The notes: generated from the sequence alone by a model not told the origin. Numbered from the stretch's first letter, positions 1-6,728 are shown. The stretch: DNA of 6,728 bases from Armatimonadota bacterium (GCA_003695835.1 RFHN01000291.1:1-6728), one strand, 5' to 3'. Program-made: numbers and translations.

Positions 1-747
1 CTACTTCCGTCCGCCCACCCAGCGCAGAAGCTTGCGGACGGGATCGAAGTAGGTGTCCGCGACGCGCTCCTTGAGTGGGATAATCCCGTTGTCCGTGATT
101 TGGATGTGCTCAGGGCAGACTTCCGTGCAGCATTTCGTGATATTGCAGGCGCCGACCCCCGCGACCTCTTTCAGGAACTGCGTACGATCCGCGACATCCA
201 ACGGGTGCATCTCCAGGGAGGCGAGGCGAATCATCTGCCTTGGCCCGAAGAAGACGTCCTTCCGTTCATTGTCCCGAAGGATATGGCAGGTGTTTTGGCA
301 GAGGAAGCACTCGATGCATTTGCGGAACTCTTGGACGCGGTCCACGTCGATCTGCTGCATCCTCAAGGGTTCTTTGCTGCCTTCGTCAGCCAGCGTCAGC
401 CCTTGAATCTTCTTCGCCACTTCGTAGTTCCACGATACGTCCGTGACCAGGTCCTTGATCACCGGAAACGTCTTGAGCGGAAACACTTCGATCGGCTTGT
501 CTGTCGGAAGGGCGTCAACGCGCGTCTTGCACATCAGCCTCGGCATTCCATTGACCTCGGCGCTGCAAGAACCGCACTTCGCCGCCTTGCAGTTCCACCG
601 ACAAGCAAGCGACGGGTCCTGCTCCTTTTGGATGACGTGAATCGCATCCAGCACCACCATTCCGGGGAACGTTTCGACTCGGAAGTCTTGAGTCGTCCCG
701 CCGTTTGCGTCTCCTCGAAACACGCGAAGAGTGATCGTCTTTGCCAT
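1..747 (-). CDS. sdhB: Succinate dehydrogenase iron-sulfur subunit
   Basis: 248 residues, ending with TAG exactly at the left edge, so the gene is complete. It carries electrons from the flavoprotein to the membrane subunit through three clusters. The plant-type ferredoxin domain supplies Cys53, Cys58, Cys61 and Cys73 for the [2Fe-2S] centre (within WNCKAAKCGSCSAEVNGMPR and LMCK). The C-terminal domain has CIECFLCQNTC (144-154) and CNITKCCTEVCP (201-212), which together provide the [4Fe-4S] and [3Fe-4S] ligands. An additional Cys49 precedes the first set. The ATG at 747 is preferred: it gives MAKTITLRVF, a normal beta-strand start, and GGAGGAAGG lies upstream. The frame is open 22 codons further, but that stretch is Arg-rich, lies inside sdhA and is not family-like. 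Only one base separates it from the sdhA stop, so it is surely co-transcribed. Confidence 0.95.
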   Translation of the reverse strand: MAKTITLRVFRGDANGGTTQDFRVETFPGMVVLDAIHVIQKEQDPSLACRWNCKAAKCGSCSAEVNGMPRLMCKTRVDALPTDKPIEVFPLKTFPVIKDLVTDVSWNYEVAKKIQGLTLADEGSKEPLRMQQIDVDRVQEFRKCIECFLCQNTCHILRDNERKDVFFGPRQMIRLASLEMHPLDVADRTQFLKEVAGVGACNITKCCTEVCPEHIQITDNGIIPLKERVADTYFDPVRKLLRWVGGRK

Positions 748-748
748 G

Positions 749-2542
749 TTACGCGCCTTCCTCCAGAATCTTCTTGAGCTCCTCGGGCATCTCCGGTACC
801 GGCCGCGGCTCAATCACCGGCTCCCCGTTCTCTCCCTTTCGCACGGTGATGTTGTGCTTGCTCCAAAACTCGTCTTCGTTCGGGTAGTCGAGTCGCCAAT
901 GGCTTCCGCGACTCTCTTTCCGCTCGAGTGCAGCCCGAACGATCAGTTCGCTGCTGATCAGCATGTACAACGTATCCCGCGCCGCATTCCACCCCGGATT
1001 GAAGGCGGGCGATCCTGCGACCCGGATGTCGTTTGCTCGCCGTTGGAGCTCGAGAATCTTGTCGAGCGTCTGCTTTAGGCTTTCCTCCGTTCGCGCAATC
1101 ATGGCGCCTTCCTGCATCGCTTCCTGCAGCTCCGACTGGATCGTGTACGGGTTCTCGCCGTCGCCGCCTTGCAGAGGACGCATCAGCAGCTCCACCTCTT
1201 CCTCAACCTGATCCATCGGCGTTTCCGGATGCCCCTCCGTCTTGGCGAATTCAGCGGCGGCTTCGCCGGCACGCCGTCCGAAGACAAGCAGGTCGGTCAG
1301 GGAGTTGCCGCCCAACCGATTGGCGCCGTGCAATCCACACGCCACTTCGCCACAGGCGAACAGACCGCGAAGGGAAGTCTTGCATTCCTCCGGTTCCGTG
1401 TCTACGCCCCCCATCGCATAGTGAACGGTCGGATAGACCTCCATCGGCTGCTTCGTGATGTCCACGTCCCCGAGATGGAGGAACTGATCGTACATGCTGG
1501 GAAGCTTCTTCTTGATGTAAGCCTCGCCTTTATGAGAAATATCGAGATACACACCGCCATGCTCCGAACCGCGACCTTCCTTGACCTCTTTGTAGATGGC
1601 TCGGGCGACGACGTCCCGCGGCAGCAATTCCGGCGGGCGGCGGTTGTTCTTCTTGTCTTCGACCCAGCGCGCCGCTTCTTCCGGCGTCTCCGCAGTCTCC
1701 GCCCGATAGAACTCAGGCACGTGGTTGAACATGAACCGCTCGCCCTTGCTGTTCCGCAGGATGCCGCCTTCGCCGCGCACACCTTCCGTCACGAGCACGC
1801 CGCGCATTCCGGGCGGCCAAATCATTCCGGTCGGGTGGAACTGCATGAACTCGACGTCCTTCAGGACGGCCCCGGCTTCGTACGCCATGACCAGTCCGTC
1901 GCCCGTGCTTTCCCACGAATTCGACGTGTATCGGAACATCCGGCCCCAACCGCCGGTTGCGAGCACGACGGCCTTTCCGCGGAAGATGACGATGGACCCG
2001 TCCCCGCGCCGATAGCCGACCGCGCCGATGATGCGGTCGCCATCCTTGAGGAGCCGCGTCAACGTCGTCTCCATGTGGACCTCCATGCCGAGGCGAACGG
2101 CGTGGTCCTGAAGCGTTCGAATGAGCTCGAGGCCGGTGCGGTCCCCGACGTGCGCTAAACGCCGATACGCATGTCCTCCGAAGGCGCGTTGAGAGATGAG
2201 ACCCTCGGGCGTTCGGTCGAAGACCGCACCATATCGTTCCAACTCGAGGATCCGGTCCGGCGCTTCCTTGGCAAAGATCTCCACGGTGCGCCAGTTGTTG
2301 AGGAACTTACCGCCGCGCATCGTATCGCGGAAGTGAACCTTCCAGTTGTCCTCTTTGTCGTAGTTGCCGAGCGCGGCGGCTGCGCCGCCCTCGGCCATGA
2401 CCGTATGGGCCTTACCAAGAAGCGATTTCGTGACGACGCCGACACTGGCGCCCTTCTCCCGAGCGCCAATGACAGCTCGGAGCCCCGAGCCGCCCGCTCC
2501 AATCACCAACACATCGTATTCGAAGACTTCGTAGTTAGCCAC
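749..2542 (-). CDS. sdhA: Succinate dehydrogenase flavoprotein subunit
   Basis: 597 residues, the usual length for the family. It oxidises succinate to fumarate using covalently bound FAD, linking the citric acid cycle to the quinone pool. The N-terminal Rossmann motif is VLVIGAGGSGLRA (11-23). His46 in KAHTVMAEGG is at the position of the covalent flavin linkage (His45 in E. coli SdhA). Substrate-site residues are all present: His236 in FMQFHPTGM, Thr252 and Arg256 in TEGVRGEGG, Arg309 in LLPRDVV, His374 in YPTVHYAMGG and Arg409 in GANRLGGNS. The C-terminal helical domain and the SHWRLDYP segment (547-554) are intact. The start is a GTG at 2542 inside the last codons of the anchor gene, with AAGGTGG six bases upstream; the 8-bp overlap suggests coupled translation. 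The same fold includes fumarate reductase flavoproteins, so direction cannot be proven by sequence, but the operon with an Sdh1-like anchor favours succinate oxidation. Confidence 0.95.
   Translation of the reverse strand: MANYEVFEYDVLVIGAGGSGLRAVIGAREKGASVGVVTKSLLGKAHTVMAEGGAAAALGNYDKEDNWKVHFRDTMRGGKFLNNWRTVEIFAKEAPDRILELERYGAVFDRTPEGLISQRAFGGHAYRRLAHVGDRTGLELIRTLQDHAVRLGMEVHMETTLTRLLKDGDRIIGAVGYRRGDGSIVIFRGKAVVLATGGWGRMFRYTSNSWESTGDGLVMAYEAGAVLKDVEFMQFHPTGMIWPPGMRGVLVTEGVRGEGGILRNSKGERFMFNHVPEFYRAETAETPEEAARWVEDKKNNRRPPELLPRDVVARAIYKEVKEGRGSEHGGVYLDISHKGEAYIKKKLPSMYDQFLHLGDVDITKQPMEVYPTVHYAMGGVDTEPEECKTSLRGLFACGEVACGLHGANRLGGNSLTDLLVFGRRAGEAAAEFAKTEGHPETPMDQVEEEVELLMRPLQGGDGENPYTIQSELQEAMQEGAMIARTEESLKQTLDKILELQRRANDIRVAGSPAFNPGWNAARDTLYMLISSELIVRAALERKESRGSHWRLDYPNEDEFWSKHNITVRKGENGEPVIEPRPVPEMPEELKKILEEGA
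756..764 (-). promoter_or_regulatory. Ribosome binding site of sdhB
   Basis: GGAGGAAGG on the minus strand ends eight bases before the ATG at 747. It is embedded in the last codons of sdhA (the EEGA tail is partly dictated by it). It supports the 248-residue form over the 22-codon longer alternative. Confidence 0.8.
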
Positions 2543-3350
2543 CGTGCCCCACCTTGAACAGAATCACATCCGGGATCACGCCCGCGCACACGGAGCGGAC
2601 ATACAGGTCCGCGCATGCCACCCAAATCAAACTGATCCACGCGAACAGCGCGTGCCGCTGATTGAGGAACGTTACCTTTCGCCACATCCCATATCGCGTT
2701 CGGCTCAACGCGTCGCAACTGTAGCAGTCCAACCGCCCGCCGACCAAGTGGCGGCAAGAGTGACAACCGAACACATACAGGGACAGAAGCACTACGTCAA
2801 GAATCACAACCAGCGTCCCGACCGACATCCCCCAGCCGTCCACAAAGTGAAACGCCTTGTATACGTCGTGCAGGTGATTCAAGAGGAACAGAACGGCGAA
2901 GTAGAACGTGAAGCGATGAAGGTTCTGGAACGCCATCGGCCAGAACATCTCGCCCGTCCACCGTTTGCTCTTGTTCGCGCTGGGAACGGCGCATGCCGGC
3001 GGCTTCAGGAAGAACGCGCGGTAGTACGCCTTGCGGAAGTAGTAGCAAGTCAAGCGGAAACTGAGAGGGAAGATCAGAATCAGCAGCGCGGGCGAAACGC
3101 TCTTCCCGAAGATCTTCCAGTCCACGACGAACAACGGCGAATAGAAGGGGCTGAGTAGATCCGCCACCTGGCCGGATGACCACGCACTGGCAAGGTGCTG
3201 CGTCGTCAAATAGAGGTCGTTCTCAAAGGCGCGGAAGGTCGCATAGGCGATGAAGACCAAGAGGCCGACTGCAATCCCAAGCGGCTGCACCCACCATGCG
3301 TCTGTTCGCTTCGATTCTGGCAATGTACCGGAGCCCGTTACCGTGGCCAT
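2535..3350 (-). CDS. sdhC: Succinate dehydrogenase membrane anchor subunit, Sdh1-like, with Cys/His cluster
   Basis: 271 residues. About five membrane helices are visible (near residues 19-42, 86-105, 143-165, 174-196 and 234-256), so a single protein probably replaces the separate SdhC and SdhD anchors of E. coli-type enzymes. It should hold the flavoprotein and iron-sulfur subunits at the membrane and pass electrons to quinone. Directly after helix 4 comes a dense Cys/His cluster: Cys196, His197, Cys199, His201, Cys209 and Cys212 (GCHSCRH, then DCYSC). Further His residues at 145, 159, 161 and 233 sit at helix ends or within helices and could be haem ligands. From memory, mycobacterial Sdh1 carries a Rieske-type [2Fe-2S] cluster in its membrane subunit, and this motif is a plausible equivalent. 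The start at ATG 3350 has only a weak Shine-Dalgarno, but the in-frame holA stop lies 15 bases upstream, so no longer start is possible. The stop overlaps the sdhA start by 8 bp. Assignment as the anchor is firm from context; the cofactor content is inferred. Confidence 0.85.
   Translation of the reverse strand: MATVTGSGTLPESKRTDAWWVQPLGIAVGLLVFIAYATFRAFENDLYLTTQHLASAWSSGQVADLLSPFYSPLFVVDWKIFGKSVSPALLILIFPLSFRLTCYYFRKAYYRAFFLKPPACAVPSANKSKRWTGEMFWPMAFQNLHRFTFYFAVLFLLNHLHDVYKAFHFVDGWGMSVGTLVVILDVVLLSLYVFGCHSCRHLVGGRLDCYSCDALSRTRYGMWRKVTFLNQRHALFAWISLIWVACADLYVRSVCAGVIPDVILFKVGHGG
2549..2555 (-). promoter_or_regulatory. Ribosome binding site of sdhA
   Basis: AAGGTGG on the minus strand lies six bases before the GTG at 2542, inside the end of the anchor gene. 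It supports a GTG start that overlaps the upstream stop codon. Confidence 0.65.
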
Positions 3351-3365
3351 GTCCGAAACGGCAGT

Positions 3366-4412
3366 TTACCGAATGGCGCCAGAGGACGCCGTCCGCTGCG
3401 CAAGGGCGCATAGGGACGCCACGAACCGCTCCAGCGTCTCGCGTCCGTTCAACGCGGGAAGAGCCCCCTTGAGCTCAGCGTCCGCCTGAACCAGTCGCTC
3501 GAACATCGCACGGATCTGCTCCAAGGTAAGTCCCCTGGCGAGGCGAAGGAACTTGTCCCGTTGCCACTGGCTGGAGACTTCCGCCCAGGAATACCGCGAA
3601 GGATAACAGCGCGAAAGCTCCTCTTGGCTCAAACGTTCCACGACCAAGCGGGCTTGAAAGAGCAGTCGCAACTGGCGATAGAGCATTGGAAAGACGTTTC
3701 GCAAGGCAGCTTCCTCGGGCTTTTTCCCTTCAACCAACAGATCCTGAAGCGTCGCGAGCGCTTGACCCGTCTGGCCCGCGCAGATGGCATCGAGCAACTG
3801 AAACACGCGAAACTCTCGGGAAGGTGTCGCAACCTCGGACACGACCTCCGGCGTGATGGTCCCGCCCTCGCCTACGAACAGCGCGCACTTCTCCAGCTCG
3901 GACGTCGCTTCCGTAACCTGCTCCGACGTCATTTCGAGGATGGCCTGCAGCGCCTCCGACGTGATCTCGACGCCCAGCGCCTTCGCCCTCTTGGCGATCT
4001 CTTTCTGCGCCTCGCCTTTTGCCAGGGTGAGCGTCTCGACGCGACCGTGCTTCTTTAGGGCCTTATAGAGTGCGTCTGACTTGGGCAAGGCCTTTTCCTC
4101 GTCGGTCGGCTCGTCCACGAAAATGAGCAGAGCGTGCTCAGGTAGGTCGGCGATACCTGCCGCCAAGGTTTCCTTCTCCCCTTTGGGAATCCGCTCGGCG
4201 TTCCGCACGATCACCACCTTTTTCTCCGAAAAGAAGGGTAGAGTTCGCAGTGTGTCGAGGGTCTCCGTAGCCCGAACTTGCGGCCCAGCGACCTCGACGA
4301 GGTCCAATCCCTCCTCGCCGGCAATAGCCCGCAGCTCCCGAAGCCTCTCCACGCGCAGCAACGGTTCGCTCCCGGTGAGCAGGACGGCGCGCGAATCCGC
4401 CCTATCGGCCAT
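3366..4412 (-). CDS. holA: DNA polymerase III subunit delta
   Basis: 348 residues from ATG 4412, close to the usual length of about 340 for HolA/YqeN. Delta is the clamp-loader subunit that opens the beta sliding clamp, working with delta' and gamma/tau in the cytoplasm. The sequence follows the family pattern: an N-terminal AAA-like domain with a degenerate P-loop region (LLTGSEPLLRVERLREL, about 11-27), the characteristic TLRTLPFFSEKKVVIVRNAE (53-72, with clamp-contacting residues expected around the LPFF), the ITSEALQAIL helix (150-159), SELEKCALFVGEG (171-183), then FRVFQLLDAI and ALATLQDLLVEGKKPEEA (201-235). The C-terminal collar domain ends with a helix of the QADAELKGALPALNGRETLE type (309-328). 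The frame is open 30 codons further upstream, but that extension is basic, lies inside the preceding gene and resembles no delta N-terminus; the ATG at 4412 has a strong GGGAGGA just upstream. It overlaps the end of the transglutaminase gene by 11 bp. No key element appears to be missing. Confidence 0.93.
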   Translation of the reverse strand: MADRADSRAVLLTGSEPLLRVERLRELRAIAGEEGLDLVEVAGPQVRATETLDTLRTLPFFSEKKVVIVRNAERIPKGEKETLAAGIADLPEHALLIFVDEPTDEEKALPKSDALYKALKKHGRVETLTLAKGEAQKEIAKRAKALGVEITSEALQAILEMTSEQVTEATSELEKCALFVGEGGTITPEVVSEVATPSREFRVFQLLDAICAGQTGQALATLQDLLVEGKKPEEAALRNVFPMLYRQLRLLFQARLVVERLSQEELSRCYPSRYSWAEVSSQWQRDKFLRLARGLTLEQIRAMFERLVQADAELKGALPALNGRETLERFVASLCALAQRTASSGAIR

Positions 4413-6495
4413 TCTTCCTCCCGTTCGCCTTCCATTTAGCGACGGCGACCAGTTCTTCCTCGATCTGATGCAAAAGGTCGTCTGTCGGCCCCTGCGGCCC
4501 ATACATGGCGAGGTCGAACTGCTCCCCTAACCGTCTCAACTGCTCCGGATCCGGCGTCTCACCTGCAACCTGAGCCACGTACTCCTGAGTCGTTTCATAG
4601 GGCAGCTTCGCCCTGCGCGTCAGCGCTCGAACCAGTCTCAAAAATCGGCGATAAGCGGCAGCCAAGGCTCGCTGCTCCGGCGGAATCGAACGGTACGCGC
4701 GCCGCCATTTCAAGAGTACGTATCCGAGCAAGGACAGAAGCGCAAGCCCGACAACAATGGACCCGATCGTCAGATACAGGACAGCCGCGCGTCCCTCATC
4801 GTCTGCCAAGAGGGAGCCGACACCTGCACCGGGAACCGCGTCCGCACCCTCCGTCGCGTCAAACGGGATCCATCCGAGTCCCTCGAAGTAAACCTCAGTC
4901 CAAATATGGGCGTGGCGGTCCCGCACGGTGTACTGCTTGCCCTCGACCTCGTTCGGCAACACGATGTATCCGGCGACGACGCGCGCAGGGATGCCGTTGA
5001 CCCTACAAAGCACCGCAAGGGAGGACGCGAAGAGATCGCAGTACCCCTCACGCGTATCGTTGAGGAACGCGTAAACCTTGTCTACGTCTTCTTCAATCGC
5101 CCGCGCCTTGAGGTTGTACTTGCAAGTGCTCTCGATGTGGCGCTTGAGCGCCATCACCTTGTCGTACTGATTGTCGTATTGGTCGGCGATGGCACGACCC
5201 AATTCGACGACTCGACGGTCGTAGCGGTCGGTCTGGATGTAGATGTTATAGATACGCTGATAGTCAATGGGCGGCGCCTCGCGAAGTACGTATTCATCCG
5301 GCACGTACTCGTAGGCGATGGCCGCGTAAGAGGTCCCCGAGGGAAGCCCCCCTTGAGGCATGACGACCGCTCCTCGTCTCGAGAGGCTCAGCGTCCCCGG
5401 AAACTCGACCCGTCTTGGTATGCCGGGCAGAGGCAAGAATCGGAGAGGACGACTGACGGCTTGGATCACGGCGGTTACCGGTTCCGTCATAGGTACCTGC
5501 CCGTCAGGGAAAAAGTAGACCTTTGCGCCCTCAACAAAGGTGGGAGGGATGCCACTCGGGCGGAGCTCGTCGAAGGTCGCCGAGACGGTCCAGCCCCTAC
5601 CTCGATACGTATCGTAGACCCGCTCACGGAGATAGCGCACCGGCCCAGTGAACTCCATCTCCAAGATTGGCAGATCCGACGCCGTCGTCGGCCCCTGCCC
5701 AATCTCCATCGAGACCTGTTCCTGATTGACGCCCGAGCCGGGCAAGCGGGGCGGCGTGAAGGCGATCGTCGGGTTTCCTGTCAGCGTCTCGACGCCCGTC
5801 TGGACTAACGGGGCGAGGAAGTACGAGATCAGACAGATGACGAGGATGGAGAAGATAGCAAGGGTCGGGCCAGCCACGGAGCGCCAGGGAGCGCGGTACA
5901 GCTGTTCTGGTCGTTCGATGCCCGCGGCCAGGGCGCGCGCGTACATCCTGCGCATGTGAAGGCGGAACATCAGCATCGAAATCCCCACCATGAACAAGAC
6001 GAACGACACGTCGAAGACTCGAACGCCAAACAACGTCCCCGCGGTCTCCAGCCAGCTCATGATGCCGAACAGCGACACGGCCGGGACGATGAGAAACATC
6101 ACCGAGTCGTCGTTCCAGGCGAAGAAAGATCCGACGACGCAGAACAGCATCAGAAACACGGCGGGGAAGAAGGACCACGGAAGGCCGCCTTCCACCAACA
6201 TCATGTTGAACGGGCGCAAAAAGGCGATACAAAAGACGACGACGCCAAGCTGGATCCAAGTCGCCTTCCGAAGCCAGCGAGCCTGTCCCATGGCCCGTCG
6301 AAACACAAAGCTGAACAGACACCCCGCGCCGCACAGCAGTCCCAAGACAATGCCGACGTAGATCTGCTGAATGCTCGCGCCAGCGACGAACTGGACGCAA
6401 AAGAGGGCGAGAGCCAGGAAGAAGTAGTCCGCCCCGCTCGCTTCGAGCAGGTGCAGGTACTCGCGAGCTGTTCGCCTTCTAACGGATACTGCCAT
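4402..6495 (-). CDS. TgpA-like membrane-anchored transglutaminase-like protein with DUF4129-type C-terminus
   Basis: 697 residues, starting at ATG 6495 with GGAG seven bases upstream. The basic N-terminus is followed by about seven hydrophobic helices (near residues 22-40, 43-66, 78-94, 108-126, 131-149, 157-177 and 208-230). A large soluble region follows, then one more helix (573-596) and a charged tail. Arg/Lys-rich loops at 66-77 and 178-206 and the KWRR after the last helix indicate that the soluble region is extracytoplasmic. That region holds a segment typical of TgpA-like proteins (YLRERVYDTYRGRGW, 288-302) and a transglutaminase core: Cys486 in GYCDLFASS, His530 in HAHIWTEVYF and Asp546 in WIPFDATEG. 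The catalytic triad is thus intact and it is probably an active thiol enzyme. Residues 608-645 resemble DUF4129 (YRRFLRLVRAL, then TTQEYVAQV). The family includes Pseudomonas TgpA, which is essential there; physiological substrates are unclear, with cell-envelope proteins or peptides a reasonable guess. The gene lies between a probable DUF58 gene and holA and overlaps both. Confidence 0.88.
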   Translation of the reverse strand: MAVSVRRRTAREYLHLLEASGADYFFLALALFCVQFVAGASIQQIYVGIVLGLLCGAGCLFSFVFRRAMGQARWLRKATWIQLGVVVFCIAFLRPFNMMLVEGGLPWSFFPAVFLMLFCVVGSFFAWNDDSVMFLIVPAVSLFGIMSWLETAGTLFGVRVFDVSFVLFMVGISMLMFRLHMRRMYARALAAGIERPEQLYRAPWRSVAGPTLAIFSILVICLISYFLAPLVQTGVETLTGNPTIAFTPPRLPGSGVNQEQVSMEIGQGPTTASDLPILEMEFTGPVRYLRERVYDTYRGRGWTVSATFDELRPSGIPPTFVEGAKVYFFPDGQVPMTEPVTAVIQAVSRPLRFLPLPGIPRRVEFPGTLSLSRRGAVVMPQGGLPSGTSYAAIAYEYVPDEYVLREAPPIDYQRIYNIYIQTDRYDRRVVELGRAIADQYDNQYDKVMALKRHIESTCKYNLKARAIEEDVDKVYAFLNDTREGYCDLFASSLAVLCRVNGIPARVVAGYIVLPNEVEGKQYTVRDRHAHIWTEVYFEGLGWIPFDATEGADAVPGAGVGSLLADDEGRAAVLYLTIGSIVVGLALLSLLGYVLLKWRRAYRSIPPEQRALAAAYRRFLRLVRALTRRAKLPYETTQEYVAQVAGETPDPEQLRRLGEQFDLAMYGPQGPTDDLLHQIEEELVAVAKWKANGRKNGR
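4416..4422 (-). promoter_or_regulatory. Ribosome binding site of holA
   Basis: GGGAGGA on the minus strand ends three bases before the ATG at 4412. It lies within the final codons of the transglutaminase gene. It decides in favour of this ATG rather than the in-frame ATG 30 codons upstream. The spacing is somewhat short but the match is strong. Confidence 0.75.
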
Positions 6496-6728
6496 GCGGA
6501 TTCTCCATCAACTGAATGCGCACTCCCGGAGCCGCGAGTTGAGCGAGGAAATCGGGGTCCGTCGCCGGCGTGCCCTTCAACGTGGCGCCGGGAGGGAGGA
6601 AATCGCGCGGGTTGTAGATCATCGCGACCACACCCGCCCTTGCGCTGATTCGGCGAATGACCTCGGGCACCTCGCTCTCCGCCAACGAGAGCATGACGAC
6701 GACCGTCTGTCCCGTTTCGAGGCGCTTC
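6479..6728 (-). CDS. C-terminal end of a probable DUF58 domain protein (partial)
   Basis: Only the last 82 codons are visible; the reading frame is open through the right edge of the window and ends with TAG at 6481-6479. The visible part begins KRLETGQTVVV and contains two alternating hydrophobic-strand and helix units (GQTVVVMLSL, then a helix, then GVVAMIYNP, and near the end GVRIQLMENP). This fits the von Willebrand A-like C-terminal half of DUF58 proteins. No diagnostic DUF58 motif falls inside the fragment, so the call rests largely on context: DUF58 genes very often lie directly upstream of TgpA-like transglutaminase genes, as here. The stop overlaps the next gene's start by 17 bp, which suggests translational coupling. 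An ATG at 6694 is internal and is probably not the start, because the frame continues upstream with sensible protein sequence. The molecular function of DUF58 proteins is not well established. Confidence 0.6.
   Translation of the reverse strand, partial: KRLETGQTVVVMLSLAESEVPEVIRRISARAGVVAMIYNPRDFLPPGATLKGTPATDPDFLAQLAAPGVRIQLMENPHGSIR
6503..6506 (-). promoter_or_regulatory. Ribosome binding site of the transglutaminase gene
   Basis: GGAG on the minus strand lies seven bases before the ATG at 6495. It sits inside the last codons of the probable DUF58 gene and supports a start that overlaps the upstream stop by 17 bp. Confidence 0.65.

Noticed and set aside
100..777. Plus-strand open frame (about 225 codons) opposite sdhB
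   Set aside because: It is fully antisense to sdhB, whose cluster-ligand cysteines are all intact, and shows no motif of its own.
748..813. Upstream start for sdhB that adds 22 residues
   Set aside because: The extension is Arg-rich, overlaps the end of sdhA, matches no SdhB N-terminus, and a strong ribosome binding site precedes the shorter start.
1169..2158. Long plus-strand open frame (about 329 codons) opposite sdhA
   Set aside because: It lies entirely opposite an sdhA with intact active-site motifs, its translation is rich in Arg, His and Pro with no recognisable domain, and such antisense frames are expected in GC-rich coding DNA.
3351..3440. Possible sdh promoter inside the 3' end of holA
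   Set aside because: I looked for -35/-10 like pairs on the minus strand and found no convincing match; an internal promoter cannot be supported by eye.
4413..4502. Upstream start for holA that adds 30 residues
   Set aside because: The extension is basic, overlaps the transglutaminase gene and is unlike delta-subunit N-termini; GGGAGGA precedes the ATG at 4412.
4906..5808. Long plus-strand open frame (about 300 codons) opposite the transglutaminase gene
   Set aside because: It lies opposite the catalytic and extracytoplasmic region of a well-supported gene, has low-complexity charged composition and shows no domain resemblance.
5956..6648. Plus-strand open frame (about 230 codons) opposite the N-terminal membrane region of the transglutaminase gene and the DUF58 end
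   Set aside because: Its very hydrophilic Glu/Lys/His-rich composition is the expected mirror of hydrophobic helix codons, and it crosses two real genes.
1..6728. CRISPR arrays, tRNA or rRNA genes, insertion sequences, riboswitches and hairpin terminators
   Set aside because: None seen on either strand. Coding genes fill the window with at most 15 bases between them, and no direct or inverted repeat series was noticed by eye.

Overview
The window is a GC-rich, tightly packed stretch of bacterial chromosome. Every supported gene lies on the minus strand, so the biological order runs from high to low coordinates. It looks like one polycistronic run: the end of a DUF58-type protein, a TgpA-like membrane transglutaminase, the delta subunit of DNA polymerase III (holA), and a complete three-gene succinate dehydrogenase (anchor, flavoprotein, iron-sulfur protein). 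No gap between genes exceeds 15 bases. Three junctions overlap (17, 11 and 8 bp), and the last two genes are one base apart. There is therefore no room for tRNAs, mobile elements or dedicated intergenic promoters, and none was seen.

Region by region: 6728-6479 is the C-terminal end of a gene entering from the right edge, most likely a DUF58 protein. 6495-4402 encodes a 697-residue protein with about seven N-terminal membrane helices, an extracytoplasmic transglutaminase-like domain with an intact Cys/His/Asp triad, one further helix and a cytoplasmic DUF4129-like tail. DUF58 next to a TgpA-like protein is a common bacterial pairing, usually with a MoxR-type AAA ATPase, which would lie outside the window. 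4412-3366 is holA. 3350-1 is the sdhC-sdhA-sdhB cluster.

The succinate dehydrogenase is the most informative part. The flavoprotein and iron-sulfur subunit keep all the expected cofactor and active-site residues. The membrane subunit is not a classical E. coli-type SdhC or SdhD. It is a single protein of about five helices with a dense Cys/His cluster after helix 4. This resembles the mycobacterial Sdh1-type anchor, for which (from memory) a membrane-embedded Rieske-type [2Fe-2S] centre has been described. This is the best candidate for follow-up, although it is more likely a member of a recently described class than a new system.

Organism: the genes show Shine-Dalgarno-led starts, compact spacing and an Sdh1-like enzyme implying aerobic respiration. 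This suggests a free-living bacterium outside the Proteobacteria, from a lineage such as Armatimonadota, Chloroflexota, Acidobacteriota or Actinomycetota. I cannot choose among them from this sequence alone. I see no sign of horizontal transfer, phage, defence genes or repeats.
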